Assembly: GCA_019510305.1 (NCBI GenBank)
Contig: JAEKKN010000051.1
Span: 1-44,170, forward strand
Direction of reading: 5' to 3'
Origin: Microbacterium sp.
GTDB lineage: Bacteria > Actinomycetota > Actinomycetes > Actinomycetales > Microbacteriaceae
DNA length: 44,170 nt
Program-made: the position numbers and the translations under genes
In this document: one piece after another, positions 17,259 to 25,958 of the stretch
Layout of the letters: every line of letters starts with the position of its first letter
Position numbering within the stretch: position 1 is the stretch's first letter
Notes under the pieces: generated by a model
Told to the model about the DNA's origin: nothing
What the model saw: only the letters and a program-made list of their open reading frames with translations
The model's database searches: none

Positions 17259-18370
17259 GCTCTGCTCCTCTGCACGCGCGGGCCGATGCCCGTCACGATC
17301 GTGTGCGGGATCGTCTGCGCCCAGCGCGCCCATTCCTGCACGCTGGGCACGGCGCCGCCCTCCGGCCCGAACAAGGTCGCGGTCGCTCCGCGCGGGAACG
17401 CCCGGTCTCCGGTGTCGACGACGACCTGATCCATCGACACCCTTCCGACGATCGGATGCCGAGACCCCCCGATCTCGACACCCGCCCCCTCCGACAGCTC
17501 CCGCGGGATCCCGTCCGCGTAGCCGACGCCGATCACGCTGAGATTGGTCTCATGCCGCGTGACGTATGTTTCTCCGTACCCGACCGAGGTGCCCGCCCGC
17601 ACCAGCGACGAGTGCACGACGGATGCCGTCAGTCTCGACGCCCCGTTGAGCGAGACCGTGCCCGATGGGTCGATCCCCACGAGCCCCGCCCCCACCCGGA
17701 CGAGGTCGAAGTGCGTCGACGGGTCGGTGAGCGCGCCGGCGGTCGCCCCCAGATGCACGAGCAGCGGCCCGAAGCCTGCACGCAGCACGGCGTCGCGCGC
17801 ATGCCGCATCCTCAGCACCGCCGCCGTGTTCGCGCGGGGATCGGCCTCGTCAGCACGGGGCAGATGCCCCATCACTCCGACGACCTCGATGCGCCCCTGA
17901 GCCGCGCGCGCCACCCTCAGCAGCTCGGCCCAGTCTTCGACCGGGCACCCACCGCGCGACATCCCGGTGTCCATGTGCAGGTGCACGCGGACGGGCGTCA
18001 TCGCGTCGGCCGCGAGCTGTCGCAGCTCCTCGACCGAACCCACGGCGACGTCGACACGATCGCGGGAGACCTGCACGGCGTCGACACCGGCCGGGTTCAA
18101 CCAGGCCAGGATCGGCACGTCGAGGCCCGCGTCCCGCAGCTCTGCCGCGTCCGCCGCATCCGTCACCCCCAGCCATTCGGCGCCTGCGGCGACGGCCGCG
18201 GTCGCGACGGCCACCGCCCCGTGGCCGTAACCGTCGGCTTTCACGACGGCCATGATGCGCGCGTCGGTGGTCGAGCGCACGCGCTCGACGTTGGCCGCGA
18301 TCGCCGAGCGGAGCGTGGTGAGCGTGGGCGCGTGCAGGCGTGACAGGCGCGGGGCGAGCAGAAGGGTCAT
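17255..18370 (-). CDS. Alanine racemase family protein (possible VanT racemase half)
   Basis: This 371-residue fold-type III PLP enzyme has the PLP-lysine motif AVVKADGYGHG (Lys44), MDTGMSRGG, RVGAGLVG, the second catalytic Tyr in SVGYGETY, VGYADGIPR and IVGRVSMDQ. It interconverts L- and D-alanine or, in Van clusters, L- and D-serine. Substrate preference cannot be read with confidence. The ATG at 18370 overlaps the carboxypeptidase stop (ATGA). It has no membrane domain, but an acyltransferase-3 protein is encoded two genes downstream, reproducing VanT in two pieces. Confidence 0.85.
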   Translation of the reverse strand: MTLLLAPRLSRLHAPTLTTLRSAIAANVERVRSTTDARIMAVVKADGYGHGAVAVATAAVAAGAEWLGVTDAADAAELRDAGLDVPILAWLNPAGVDAVQVSRDRVDVAVGSVEELRQLAADAMTPVRVHLHMDTGMSRGGCPVEDWAELLRVARAAQGRIEVVGVMGHLPRADEADPRANTAAVLRMRHARDAVLRAGFGPLLVHLGATAGALTDPSTHFDLVRVGAGLVGIDPSGTVSLNGASRLTASVVHSSLVRAGTSVGYGETYVTRHETNLSVIGVGYADGIPRELSEGAGVEIGGSRHPIVGRVSMDQVVVDTGDRAFPRGATATLFGPEGGAVPSVQEWARWAQTIPHTIVTGIGPRVQRSRA

Positions 18371-18981
18371 CGCTGGGTCCTCGGGTCGGCAGTGGGGTCG
18401 TCGTACATGGGCGGACAGCCGTTCGCGGGTGCACTCGGACGCAGCTCGAAGTGCCAGGGCTCGTTGCCGTAGATCTGGCAGAGGCCGTACTCGGCGCCGT
18501 TGCGCGAGAGCCAGTCCTGCCCGGCCACGGGACCGAGGTCGACCGCGTCTCCCGAGACGTGCTCCGAGCGCTCGGGCGTCGCGACCCAGCGCGACGCCTC
18601 CTCCGCCGAGCCGTACCGTTCGACGGCATCCGCCAACAGCTCCTCCTGATACTCGGCCGACCGCCAGCCGCTGTTGACGTGCAGGCGCACGCCGTCCTGC
18701 TCGGCAGCGGTCGCGGCGTTCCGCACGGCGGCGAGCAGCGCGGGGTCGAGGTTCGAGACCGCCGGGGTGTCGGCGAACACCGAGATCCGGTCGGCTTCGT
18801 CGATCTTGCCGTCGTCTTCGCCGACCTGCCCGTCGCTGAGCGGGGCTCCGACGGTAGCGGAGGCGGGGGACGACGTCTGCTGGCCGATCAGGATGATCGA
18901 AGTGATCACGATCGCGGCGAGCAGCGAGAGACCGATCGTGGCGGTGACGCGTCGCTGTCTGAGTGCGCGGCTGTTGTTCAT
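18367..18981 (-). CDS. Membrane-anchored D,D-carboxypeptidase, VanY type (M15B)
   Basis: This 204-residue protein has one N-terminal membrane anchor (about residues 13-32), a polar linker and an M15 zinc peptidase domain: SGWRSAEYQ, SEHVSGDAVDLG (His141, Asp148 as zinc ligands) and NEPWHFEL (catalytic Glu174, zinc His177). Such enzymes remove the terminal D-Ala from peptidoglycan precursors outside the membrane; in Van clusters this eliminates glycopeptide targets. I start it at ATG 18981, which gives a normal anchor. The open frame to 19071 would run across the divergent promoter. It is the first gene of the coupled unit. Confidence 0.85.
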   Translation of the reverse strand: MNNSRALRQRRVTATIGLSLLAAIVITSIILIGQQTSSPASATVGAPLSDGQVGEDDGKIDEADRISVFADTPAVSNLDPALLAAVRNAATAAEQDGVRLHVNSGWRSAEYQEELLADAVERYGSAEEASRWVATPERSEHVSGDAVDLGPVAGQDWLSRNGAEYGLCQIYGNEPWHFELRPSAPANGCPPMYDDPTADPRTQR

Positions 18982-19069
18982 GCTTCCAGTGAAGAAGGGA
19001 GCGTGTTGCGACGGCGTATGCGCTTTTTCATACACTCCCGATATGCCCGGGTGCGTATGCTCGGAACCC
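18982..19069. promoter_or_regulatory. Divergent promoter region of the Van-like operon and its two-component system
   Basis: This 88-bp region separates the carboxypeptidase and response-regulator starts. It holds two copies of GCGTATGC (19014-19021 and 19053-19060) and an inverted repeat GTATG...CATAC spanning 19016-19033, candidates for response-regulator binding. TATGCT at 19056-19061 lies 8 nt before the regulator ATG and would serve as a -10 box for a nearly leaderless transcript. Confidence 0.5.
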
Positions 19070-19733
<664 letters not shown>

Positions 19734-19741
<8 letters not shown>

Positions 19742-20810
19742 GCGCCGCGGCATGACCGCACGCATGAAGCTCACCCTGAGCTATGCGGCCGTCGTGGTCG
19801 TCGCCGGACTCATGCTGCTCGCCGCGGTTGGGTTCTTCCTGCTGCGCTACGTGCCCGACACGGTCGACTTCTTCCCCAACCGCTCCGACCTGCTTCGGGC
19901 GTTCGCCCCGGTCGCGGTCATGGTCATGATCGTGCTGCTCGTGATCGGGTGGGCGGGCGGATGGTGGCTGGCTGGGCGGATGCTGGCACCGCTCAATCGG
20001 ATCGGCTACGCCGCCCAGCTCGCGGCCCAGGGTTCGCTCTCGCACCGCGTCGCGCTGGAGGGGCCACGCGACGAGTTCCGCGACCTCGCCGACGTATTCG
20101 ACTCGATGCTCGACCAGCTCGAGCAGAACATGGCCGAGCAGCAGCGCTTCGCGGCGAACGCCTCGCATGAGCTGCGCACGCCCCTGGCCATCTCGCAGAC
20201 CGTGCTCGAGGTCGCCCGCGTCGATCCCGAGCGCGACGTGGACGCGCTGATCGATCGCCTGCAGGAGGTGAACGCCCGGGCGATCGAGCTCACCGAGGCG
20301 CTGCTGCTGCTCAGCCGCGCCGATCGCAGGGCGTTCACGCGCGAGAGCGTCGACCTGTCTCTGCTCGCGGAGGAGGCCGTGGAGTCCCTTCTCCCGCTCG
20401 CCGACAAGCGGGCGGTGACGATCGACGTCGGCGGAGACGCGGCTCACGCGGTCGGCAACGCGTCACTGCTCCAGCAGTTGATCACCAACCTCGTGCACAA
20501 CGCGATCGTGCACAACGTGTCCGAGAGCGGCGCCGTGACGGTGCGCACCCACTCCCTCGATCAGGCCGTGGCGGTCGTGGTCGAGAACACCGGCCCCACG
20601 CTCTCCCCCGCGCTCGTCGCCACCCTCGCCGAGCCGTTCCAGCGGGGTGTCGCCCGCACCCACGACGACGACCACGCCGGCGCCGGGCTGGGCCTCGCGA
20701 TCGTGCAGCGCATCGCGCAGGCGCACGAGGGGTCGCTCGTGCTCACACCCCGGGTCGGCGGCGGTCTCAACGTCACGGTGTGGCTGCCGCATCCGCACCT
20801 GTCGGCCTGA
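19734..20810 (+). CDS. Sensor histidine kinase (VanS-like)
   Basis: About 358 residues: membrane helix 1 (about 12-38), a very short outer loop of some 20 residues, helix 2 (about 57-80), HAMP linker, dimerisation box with His145 in ANASHELRTPLA, N-box LVHNAIVHN, and G-box GAGLGLAIVQRIAQAH. The tiny extracytoplasmic loop suggests the signal is sensed within the membrane or through a partner, as in cell-envelope stress kinases. I choose ATG 19734, which has GGAG 9 nt upstream; ATG 19728 is in frame and also possible. Confidence 0.87.
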
Positions 20811-20850
20811 GCCCGGCAGGAATCCTCCGGCCTGCGCCCGCCCGACCGTG

Positions 20851-21858
20851 TCAGCGACGCGGCGCTGCGGTCGAGGCCCGCGGGATGAGTGTCGGGAGCG
20901 CTCTGGTGACCTCGCCGGACGGGCTCTCCAGAAGATCGAGCGCGCTGACCGCGATCTGATCGAACGGAGTGCGCACAGAACTCAGCGGCACCGGCAGCAT
21001 CGCGGCGAGTGGGATGTCGTTGTACCCGACGACCGAGAGGTCGTCGGGTATCGCGAGCCCGGCGGATGCCGCGGCCGCGACGACGCCGATGGCGAGGTTG
21101 TCGTTGGCGGCGAAGATGGCGCTGGGTCGGGCGGCGAGCTCGAGCAGACGCCGTCCGGCGACGTGGCCAGCCTCGACTCCGTAACCGGTCGAGATCACGC
21201 GGTCCTCCGGGAGATCCACGCCGGCCTCGTCGAGCGCCCGACGTGCGCCGGCGAGCCGGTCGCGCGCGCTCGAGGTGAACCACGGGCCGGTGATCACGGC
21301 GATCTCGCGGTGACCGAGATCCACGAGATGGCGAGCGGCGAAATAGCCGCCGGCCTCGTCGTCGCCCAGCGCGGACGCGCTGATGCCGTCGGTACGCAGG
21401 ACGAGGGAGTGCGGGACGCCGCGCTGGCGGAGAGACGCCGGCAGCGTGTCGTCGAGTCGCGCGGTCGCGAGCACGAGGCCGTCGACGTTGCGGTCCAGCA
21501 GCGTCTCGGTGGCGCGTCTCTCCTCGACAGGATCGTCGCCGCACGTCGCGACGACGGCGAACGCGCCCCGGCCGCGAGCGGTGCGCTCCACCGCTTCGAA
21601 CATGAGCGCCATGACGTTGTCGGTCAATCTCGGCACGAGCACGCCGATCGTCCCGGTGGCCCCTCTGCGCAGCCCCGAGGCGAACATGTTCCGCCGATAG
21701 CCGAGTTCGTCGGCTACCTGGCGCACGCGCTCGGCCGTCTGCGACCGCGACGGCGGCGTGCGGTCGTCAAGAATCCGGCTGACGGTCGAGATGCTCACCC
21801 CGGATGCCGCGGCGACGTCCTTCAGCGTGATCACCCGTCGCTCCTGCTGCTCGTCCAC
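20851..21858 (-). CDS. LacI-family transcriptional repressor
   Basis: This 335-residue regulator has an N-terminal LacI helix-turn-helix and hinge (ITLKDVAAASGVSISTVSRIL ... YRRNMFASGLRRG) and a periplasmic-binding-like effector domain beginning TIGVLVPRLTDN. The GTG at 21858 follows GGAGGGGG. It is divergent from a lyase-transporter operon, and three operator-like repeats lie between, so repression of that operon with an unknown small-molecule inducer is likely. Confidence 0.88.
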   Translation of the reverse strand: MDEQQERRVITLKDVAAASGVSISTVSRILDDRTPPSRSQTAERVRQVADELGYRRNMFASGLRRGATGTIGVLVPRLTDNVMALMFEAVERTARGRGAFAVVATCGDDPVEERRATETLLDRNVDGLVLATARLDDTLPASLRQRGVPHSLVLRTDGISASALGDDEAGGYFAARHLVDLGHREIAVITGPWFTSSARDRLAGARRALDEAGVDLPEDRVISTGYGVEAGHVAGRRLLELAARPSAIFAANDNLAIGVVAAAASAGLAIPDDLSVVGYNDIPLAAMLPVPLSSVRTPFDQIAVSALDLLESPSGEVTRALPTLIPRASTAAPRR

Positions 21859-21921
21859 GGCACCCCCTCCATCGGCGGATCTCAGCTCGGGGGTTGACAG
21901 CCTCCGGCATCCCGATCATAC

Positions 21922-21957
21922 TTGCAAACGTTCTTGCAAACGTTCCCGCAAACGTTC
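21922..21957. promoter_or_regulatory. Three tandem LacI-type operator repeats
   Basis: TTGCAAACGTTC (21922-21933), TTGCAAACGTTC (21934-21945) and CCGCAAACGTTC (21946-21957) lie head to tail. Each carries the central AACGTT palindrome typical of LacI-family operators. They end 51 bp before the lyase ATG. Confidence 0.75.
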
Positions 21958-22008
21958 CCAAGATCTCGAAGACGAGAAGACACGCATAGAAGCGAAAGGA
22001 CACCGGTC

Positions 22009-22944
22009 ATGACTCTCGACCTCCGCGGCCTCAACCCCGCCCCCGTCACCCCGTTCACCGAGGAGGGGGATGTCGACTACGACGCGATCCAGCGCCTCGG
22101 CTCCTGGCTCGGCTCCATCGACGGCGTGAAGAGCCTCGTCGTCCTCGGCCACGCCGGCGAGGGCACCTTCCTCACCGAGGAGGAGCAGCTCGAGGTCATC
22201 CGCGCGTTCGTCGCCTCGACCGACGGCCGCGTGCCGGTGATCGCGGGCATCACGAAGGAGGGCAACAAGACCGCCGCTCTCGAAGCGAAGGCCGCCGTCG
22301 AGGCCGGCGCCGCCGCCGGTCTCGTCTACCCCTCGCACGGCTGGCTGCGTTTCGGCTACCAGCAGGGCGCCCCGCAGTCGCGCTACCGCGAGATCTACGA
22401 GGAATCCGGACTCCCGCTCATCCTGTTCCAGTACCCGGACAACACGAAGGCCACCTACGACCTCGACACCCAGCTCGAGATCGCCGGGCAGGACGGCGTT
22501 TTCGCGACGAAGAACGGCGTGCGCAACATGCGGCGCTGGTACACCGAGATCCCCGCTCTTCGCGCCGCCTACCCCGATCTGCAGATCCTCTCCTGCCACG
22601 ACGAGTACCTTCTGCCGACCATGTTCGACGTCGACGGCCTGCTCGTCGGCTACGGCAACATCGCCCCCGAGCCGCTCATCGAGCTGATCGCTGCAGGCAA
22701 GGCGCGCGACTACGAGGCCGCCCACGCGATCCACGAGCGACTGCTGCCGGTGACGCAGAACGTCTACCACCGCGGCTCCCACATGGAGGGCACCGTGGCG
22801 CTCAAGTGGGGTCTCGTTCAGCGCGGCATCCTCGACCACGCCACCGTGCGGACGCCGCTCCTGCCGCTGCCGGCCGGGGCGGATGCCGAGATCGCCGCTG
22901 CTTTCGCGCTCGCAGGACTCGGCACGGTCTCGGTCCCGGCGTGA
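22009..22944 (+). CDS. Dihydrodipicolinate synthase/N-acetylneuraminate lyase family protein
   Basis: This 311-residue TIM-barrel class I aldolase has PAPVTPFTEEGDVDYDAI at the N-terminus, substrate-site LGHAGEGTFLTEEE, catalytic Tyr142 in LFQYPDN and Schiff-base Lys168 in FATKNGV. Family members cleave or form C-C bonds of 2-oxo acids through a lysine imine. LacI control and a following transporter indicate catabolism of an imported compound rather than lysine synthesis. GAAAGGA lies upstream of ATG 22009. The exact substrate is unknown. Confidence 0.82.
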   Translation: MTLDLRGLNPAPVTPFTEEGDVDYDAIQRLGSWLGSIDGVKSLVVLGHAGEGTFLTEEEQLEVIRAFVASTDGRVPVIAGITKEGNKTAALEAKAAVEAGAAAGLVYPSHGWLRFGYQQGAPQSRYREIYEESGLPLILFQYPDNTKATYDLDTQLEIAGQDGVFATKNGVRNMRRWYTEIPALRAAYPDLQILSCHDEYLLPTMFDVDGLLVGYGNIAPEPLIELIAAGKARDYEAAHAIHERLLPVTQNVYHRGSHMEGTVALKWGLVQRGILDHATVRTPLLPLPAGADAEIAAAFALAGLGTVSVPA

Positions 22945-23040
22945 CGGCTCGGGGCGAGGCGGCCCGGTGCCGCCTCACCCCGACCACTCCGCCGCACGAT
23001 GCGGCGCCCTGCAGTCAAGGACGACTCGAAGGACACGATC

Positions 23041-24348
23041 ATGAGCGAACGCACCTCCACCCGCCGGACTTCCACCACCCCCGGCACTGGCTATGGACGC
23101 GTCTCCACTGAGACGATGAGAAGCATCGTCGACTCTCGCAAGCAGCGCCGCCCGTTCTGGCAGCACCTGGCCCTCATCGGCCCGGCGTTCGTCGCGGGCG
23201 CGTGGCAGTTCGGCCCGGGCAACCTCACCACCGCGGTGCAGGCCGGAAGCGCCTACCAGTACACCCTCATCTGGGTGATCGTCGTCTCGACGATCCTGAT
23301 GATCTTCCTCACCGACATGGCCGTGCGACTCGGCATCAAGTCGCCCACCTCGCTCATCTCGTCGATCAAAGACCACCTGGGCGGATGGGTCGGGGTGCTC
23401 GCGGGCATCGGCGTCTTCCTCATCACGCTGTGCTTCTCCGTCGGGAACGCCGTGGGCTCGGGGCTCGGCCTGTCGATGCTGTTCGGCGGCAGCCCGATCA
23501 TGTGGACCGTCATATGCACGGCCGCCGTGGCCGCGTTGCTTCTGCTGCGCAACGTCTACCGCGTGGTCGAGAAGGTGCTCGTCGTCATCGTGGCGCTGAT
23601 GGCGATCGCCTTCATCGCCTCGGCGTTCATCTCGAACCCCGATTGGGCGGCCGCCGGCACCGGCCTGATGCCCACGTTCCCCGACGGCTCGTGGCTGCTG
23701 ATCGTGGCGCTGGTCGGCACGAACTTCTCCATCAACGCCGCCTTCTACACGGCCTACGGCACGAAAGAGCGCGGCCGTACCGAGGCCGACTACCGCGACG
23801 TCACCGTGGTCGACACGATCCCCGGCATCATCGCCCCCGGGATCATGACCGCCCTCGTGATCGTGGTCGCAGCGTCCGTTCTCGGACAGACGGGTGAGGC
23901 GGCGCCCACGATCGTCGCCCTCGCGGGAATCTTCGAACCGCTCGCCGGCCCGGTGGGTTCGACCGTCTTCGCGCTGGGATTCTTCGGCGCCGCGTTCTCG
24001 TCGATGATCGCGAACGCGACGGCGGGAGGCACGATGCTCTCCGACGCTCTGGGCAGAGGGGCGTCATCGAGCTCGCTCACCGCGAAGCTCGTGAGCGCCG
24101 GCATCCTCGCATTCGGCGTGGTCGTGACCATCGTGTTCCAGGCATCACCCGTGCAGCTGATCGTCATCGCGCAGGCCCTGACCGTATTCGTCGCGCCTGT
24201 CCTCGCGGCCCTGATCATCGTGATGGCCAACCGCCTGACGCTCATGGGCGACATGCGCAACACATGGTGGCAGAACGCCGTCGGCGTGATCGGGATGCTG
24301 GCTGTGCTCGGGCTGTCGGTGCGGCTGTTCCTGACCTTGATCGGCTAG
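23041..24348 (+). CDS. Nramp-fold transporter lacking canonical metal ligands
   Basis: This 435-residue protein has about 11 helices and fits the Nramp (LeuT-fold) family, for example LALIGPAFVAGAWQFGPGN and TKERGRTEADYRDVTVVDT. Nramp metal transporters use an Asp in DPGN of helix 1 and a Met in the MPH motif of helix 6. Here the first reads FGPGN (Asp replaced by Gly) and the second region reads VGTNFSINAAF with no Met-Pro-His. A different substrate, perhaps the organic acid handled by the preceding lyase, is a reasonable inference. It follows that gene by 96 bp and ends at a strong terminator. Confidence 0.8.
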   Translation: MSERTSTRRTSTTPGTGYGRVSTETMRSIVDSRKQRRPFWQHLALIGPAFVAGAWQFGPGNLTTAVQAGSAYQYTLIWVIVVSTILMIFLTDMAVRLGIKSPTSLISSIKDHLGGWVGVLAGIGVFLITLCFSVGNAVGSGLGLSMLFGGSPIMWTVICTAAVAALLLLRNVYRVVEKVLVVIVALMAIAFIASAFISNPDWAAAGTGLMPTFPDGSWLLIVALVGTNFSINAAFYTAYGTKERGRTEADYRDVTVVDTIPGIIAPGIMTALVIVVAASVLGQTGEAAPTIVALAGIFEPLAGPVGSTVFALGFFGAAFSSMIANATAGGTMLSDALGRGASSSSLTAKLVSAGILAFGVVVTIVFQASPVQLIVIAQALTVFVAPVLAALIIVMANRLTLMGDMRNTWWQNAVGVIGMLAVLGLSVRLFLTLIG

Positions 24349-24362
24349 GCCCGCTCTCGGAT

Positions 24363-24394
24363 GCGGCGGTCGCACTGCGAAGTGCGACCGCCGC
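24363..24394 (+). terminator. Strong hairpin terminator after the lyase-Nramp operon
   Basis: A perfect 14-bp stem (GCGGCGGTCGCACT, loop GCGA, AGTGCGACCGCCGC) is followed by gtcttcctccctc. It starts 15 bp after the Nramp stop codon. Confidence 0.88.
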
Positions 24395-24430
24395 GTCTTC
24401 CTCCCTCTGTACGCGCCCGCCGCCTCGGCC

Positions 24431-24436
24431 TAGGCT
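24431..24436 (+). promoter_or_regulatory. -10 box TAGGCT, leaderless start of arr
   Basis: TAGGCT, then 6 nt, then the GTG at 24443, with no ribosome binding site. Confidence 0.5.
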
Positions 24437-24442
24437 GTCGCG

Positions 24443-24865
24443 GTGAGCGATGCACTGGATGATGCACTGGACGAAGGACCGTTCTTCCACGGCACGAAGG
24501 CCGAACTCGCACCGGGCGACCTGCTGACAGCGGGCTTCCGGTCGAACTACCGGCCCGAGGTCGTCATGAACCACATCTACTTCACGGCTCTGCGCGACGG
24601 CGCGGGGCTCGCGGCCGAACTGGCCGCCGGCGACGGTGAACCCCGGGTGTATCTCGTGGAGCCGACCGGTCCGTTCGAGAACGATCCGAACGTGACCGAC
24701 AAGAAGTTCCCCGGTAATCCCACCCGGTCGTATCGCAGCGCCGACCCTCTGCGCATCGTCGAGGAGGTCACCGACTGGACCCGCCTCTCGCCGGAGGCGC
24801 TGCAGACGTGGCGCGATCGGCTGGCCGCGATCCGCGACGACGAGCACGCCGAGATCATCAACTGA
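24443..24865 (+). CDS. arr: Rifamycin ADP-ribosyltransferase (Arr)
   Basis: This 140-residue protein matches the compact Arr family, which transfers ADP-ribose from NAD+ to rifamycins and inactivates them. Visible signatures are FFHGTKAEL, MNHIYFTA, YLVEPTGPFENDPN and FPGNPTRSYRS. His16, Tyr46 and Asp81 keep the spacing of the His-Tyr-Asp set of the mycobacterial enzyme. It starts with GTG 24443 behind a leaderless-type promoter and is transcribed alone. Chromosomal arr genes are common in Actinomycetota; no integron or IS flanks this one. Confidence 0.92.
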   Translation: MSDALDDALDEGPFFHGTKAELAPGDLLTAGFRSNYRPEVVMNHIYFTALRDGAGLAAELAAGDGEPRVYLVEPTGPFENDPNVTDKKFPGNPTRSYRSADPLRIVEEVTDWTRLSPEALQTWRDRLAAIRDDEHAEIIN

Positions 24866-24887
24866 GGCGCACCGTGCCCCGCCGAGG

Positions 24888-25544
24888 TCAGGCCACCTGC
24901 GAACCGCGCAGGGCCGCGATCTCGCGGCCGTATGCGACGGCGTCGTTCTCGGCGGCAGCCTTGAGCTCCTGTGCGGTGTCGGTGAAGGCGTCGAGAGCCG
25001 GGTTCACGCCCACCAGCGTGAACGGGCGCTGGACGACCCGCAGGTCGAGCCCCCAGACGTCTTCCAGCACGCGGCGGAGCCAGCCGGTCGAATGATCCCA
25101 GCCCTCCTTGGGCGTACCGGGTGCGTAGTTGCCGCCGAGCACGGTCACCAGCGTCGCCGGCTTGCCGCGCAACGCGGTGCCGCCTGGGCCGAGACGAGGG
25201 TCGGTGGCCGTGAGGTCGAACCAGGTCTTGAAGTGCTGCGAGACGCCGTAGTTGTAGAGCGGCACGGCGAACAGCAGGGCGTCTGCCCCGATGAGCTCAT
25301 CCGCGAAGGCGGTCGCGAGGGCTCGCGCGTCGTTCTGCGCGGGCGTGCGGTGCTCGGCCTCGACGAAGCCTCCGGTGACGGCATCCGCCCATGCCGTGGC
25401 CGGCACCGGGTCGGCGGCGAGGTCGCGGCGGGTGACGGTCGAGTCGGGGTGGGATGCCGTCCACTCGGCCTCGACGAGGTCGGCGAGTGCGCGGCTGGCG
25501 GACGACGCGGGAAGGATGCTGGCATCCAGACGGAACAGGGTCAT
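24888..25544 (-). CDS. FMN-dependent NADH:quinone oxidoreductase / azoreductase
   Basis: This 218-residue flavodoxin-like protein of the NAD(P)H-quinone reductase/AzoR family has LFRLDASILPASSASR (FMN phosphate loop), ALLFAVPLYNYGVSQHFKTWFD (the PxYN-type flavin motif) and VTVLGGNYAPGT. It should reduce quinones by two electrons and azo compounds incidentally. ATG 25544 is preceded by GAAAGG; the open frame to 25586 lies in the promoter. It is divergent from an HxlR regulator, as in the YodB-AzoR1 arrangement of Bacillus subtilis. Confidence 0.83.
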   Translation of the reverse strand: MTLFRLDASILPASSASRALADLVEAEWTASHPDSTVTRRDLAADPVPATAWADAVTGGFVEAEHRTPAQNDARALATAFADELIGADALLFAVPLYNYGVSQHFKTWFDLTATDPRLGPGGTALRGKPATLVTVLGGNYAPGTPKEGWDHSTGWLRRVLEDVWGLDLRVVQRPFTLVGVNPALDAFTDTAQELKAAAENDAVAYGREIAALRGSQVA

Positions 25545-25619
25545 GTCAACCTTTCGTTTTCGTAGTCGCTTTGTTTTTCTTAGCAACAGCGGTTAACGTA
25601 GCACAGGTAGAATGGAGGC
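25545..25619. promoter_or_regulatory. AT-rich divergent promoter of azoreductase and HxlR genes
   Basis: This 75-bp region is markedly richer in A and T than its surroundings. TAGAAT at 25608-25613 lies 6 nt before the HxlR ATG as a leaderless -10 box. The stretch GTTTTTCTTAGCAACAGC probably belongs to the opposite promoter or the regulator site; I do not see a clean palindrome. Confidence 0.5.
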
Positions 25620-25958
25620 ATGGCCGAGATCGACGAAGAAGTGCATGTGTGCGACGCCGCAGTCACACTCGCCTTCAGCGTGCTCGGCAAACGCTGGAAC
25701 GGCATGATCATCTCGTCGCTCGGCGGAGGCCCTTCGACCTTCGTCGCGCTGCGCCGCGCGGTCGCCGGAATCAGCGACACCGTGCTGTCTGATCGGCTCG
25801 CCGAGCTCGCCGATGCCGGACTCGTGGCCCGCACGGTCGACGCCGGGCCTCCTGTCGCGGTCTCCTACTCCCTCACGGCGAGCGGCCGGGGACTGCTGCC
25901 GATCCTCGACCAGCTCGGCACCTGGGCCGCCGAAAACCTCGAGATCCGCGCGCGATGA
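25620..25958 (+). CDS. HxlR-family winged-helix regulator, possible thiol-based quinone sensor
   Basis: This 112-residue protein fits HxlR/YodB: a Cys near the N-terminus (Cys11 in HVCDAAVTLAF), LGKRWNGMIISSL, then the winged helix ISDTVLSDRLAELADAGLV and LTASGRGLLPIL. In YodB the equivalent N-terminal Cys is oxidised by quinones or diamide and releases the reductase promoter. The same logic is likely here because the divergent gene encodes a quinone reductase. It overlaps the next gene by 4 bp (ATGA). Confidence 0.83.
   Translation: MAEIDEEVHVCDAAVTLAFSVLGKRWNGMIISSLGGGPSTFVALRRAVAGISDTVLSDRLAELADAGLVARTVDAGPPVAVSYSLTASGRGLLPILDQLGTWAAENLEIRAR

Noticed and set aside
16251..17429. 392-residue open frame opposite the D-Ala-D-X ligase
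   Set aside because: The ligase on the minus strand has every catalytic motif; this frame has none.
21922..21957. CRISPR-like array
   Set aside because: Three contiguous 12-bp repeats without spacers; they are better explained as operators.
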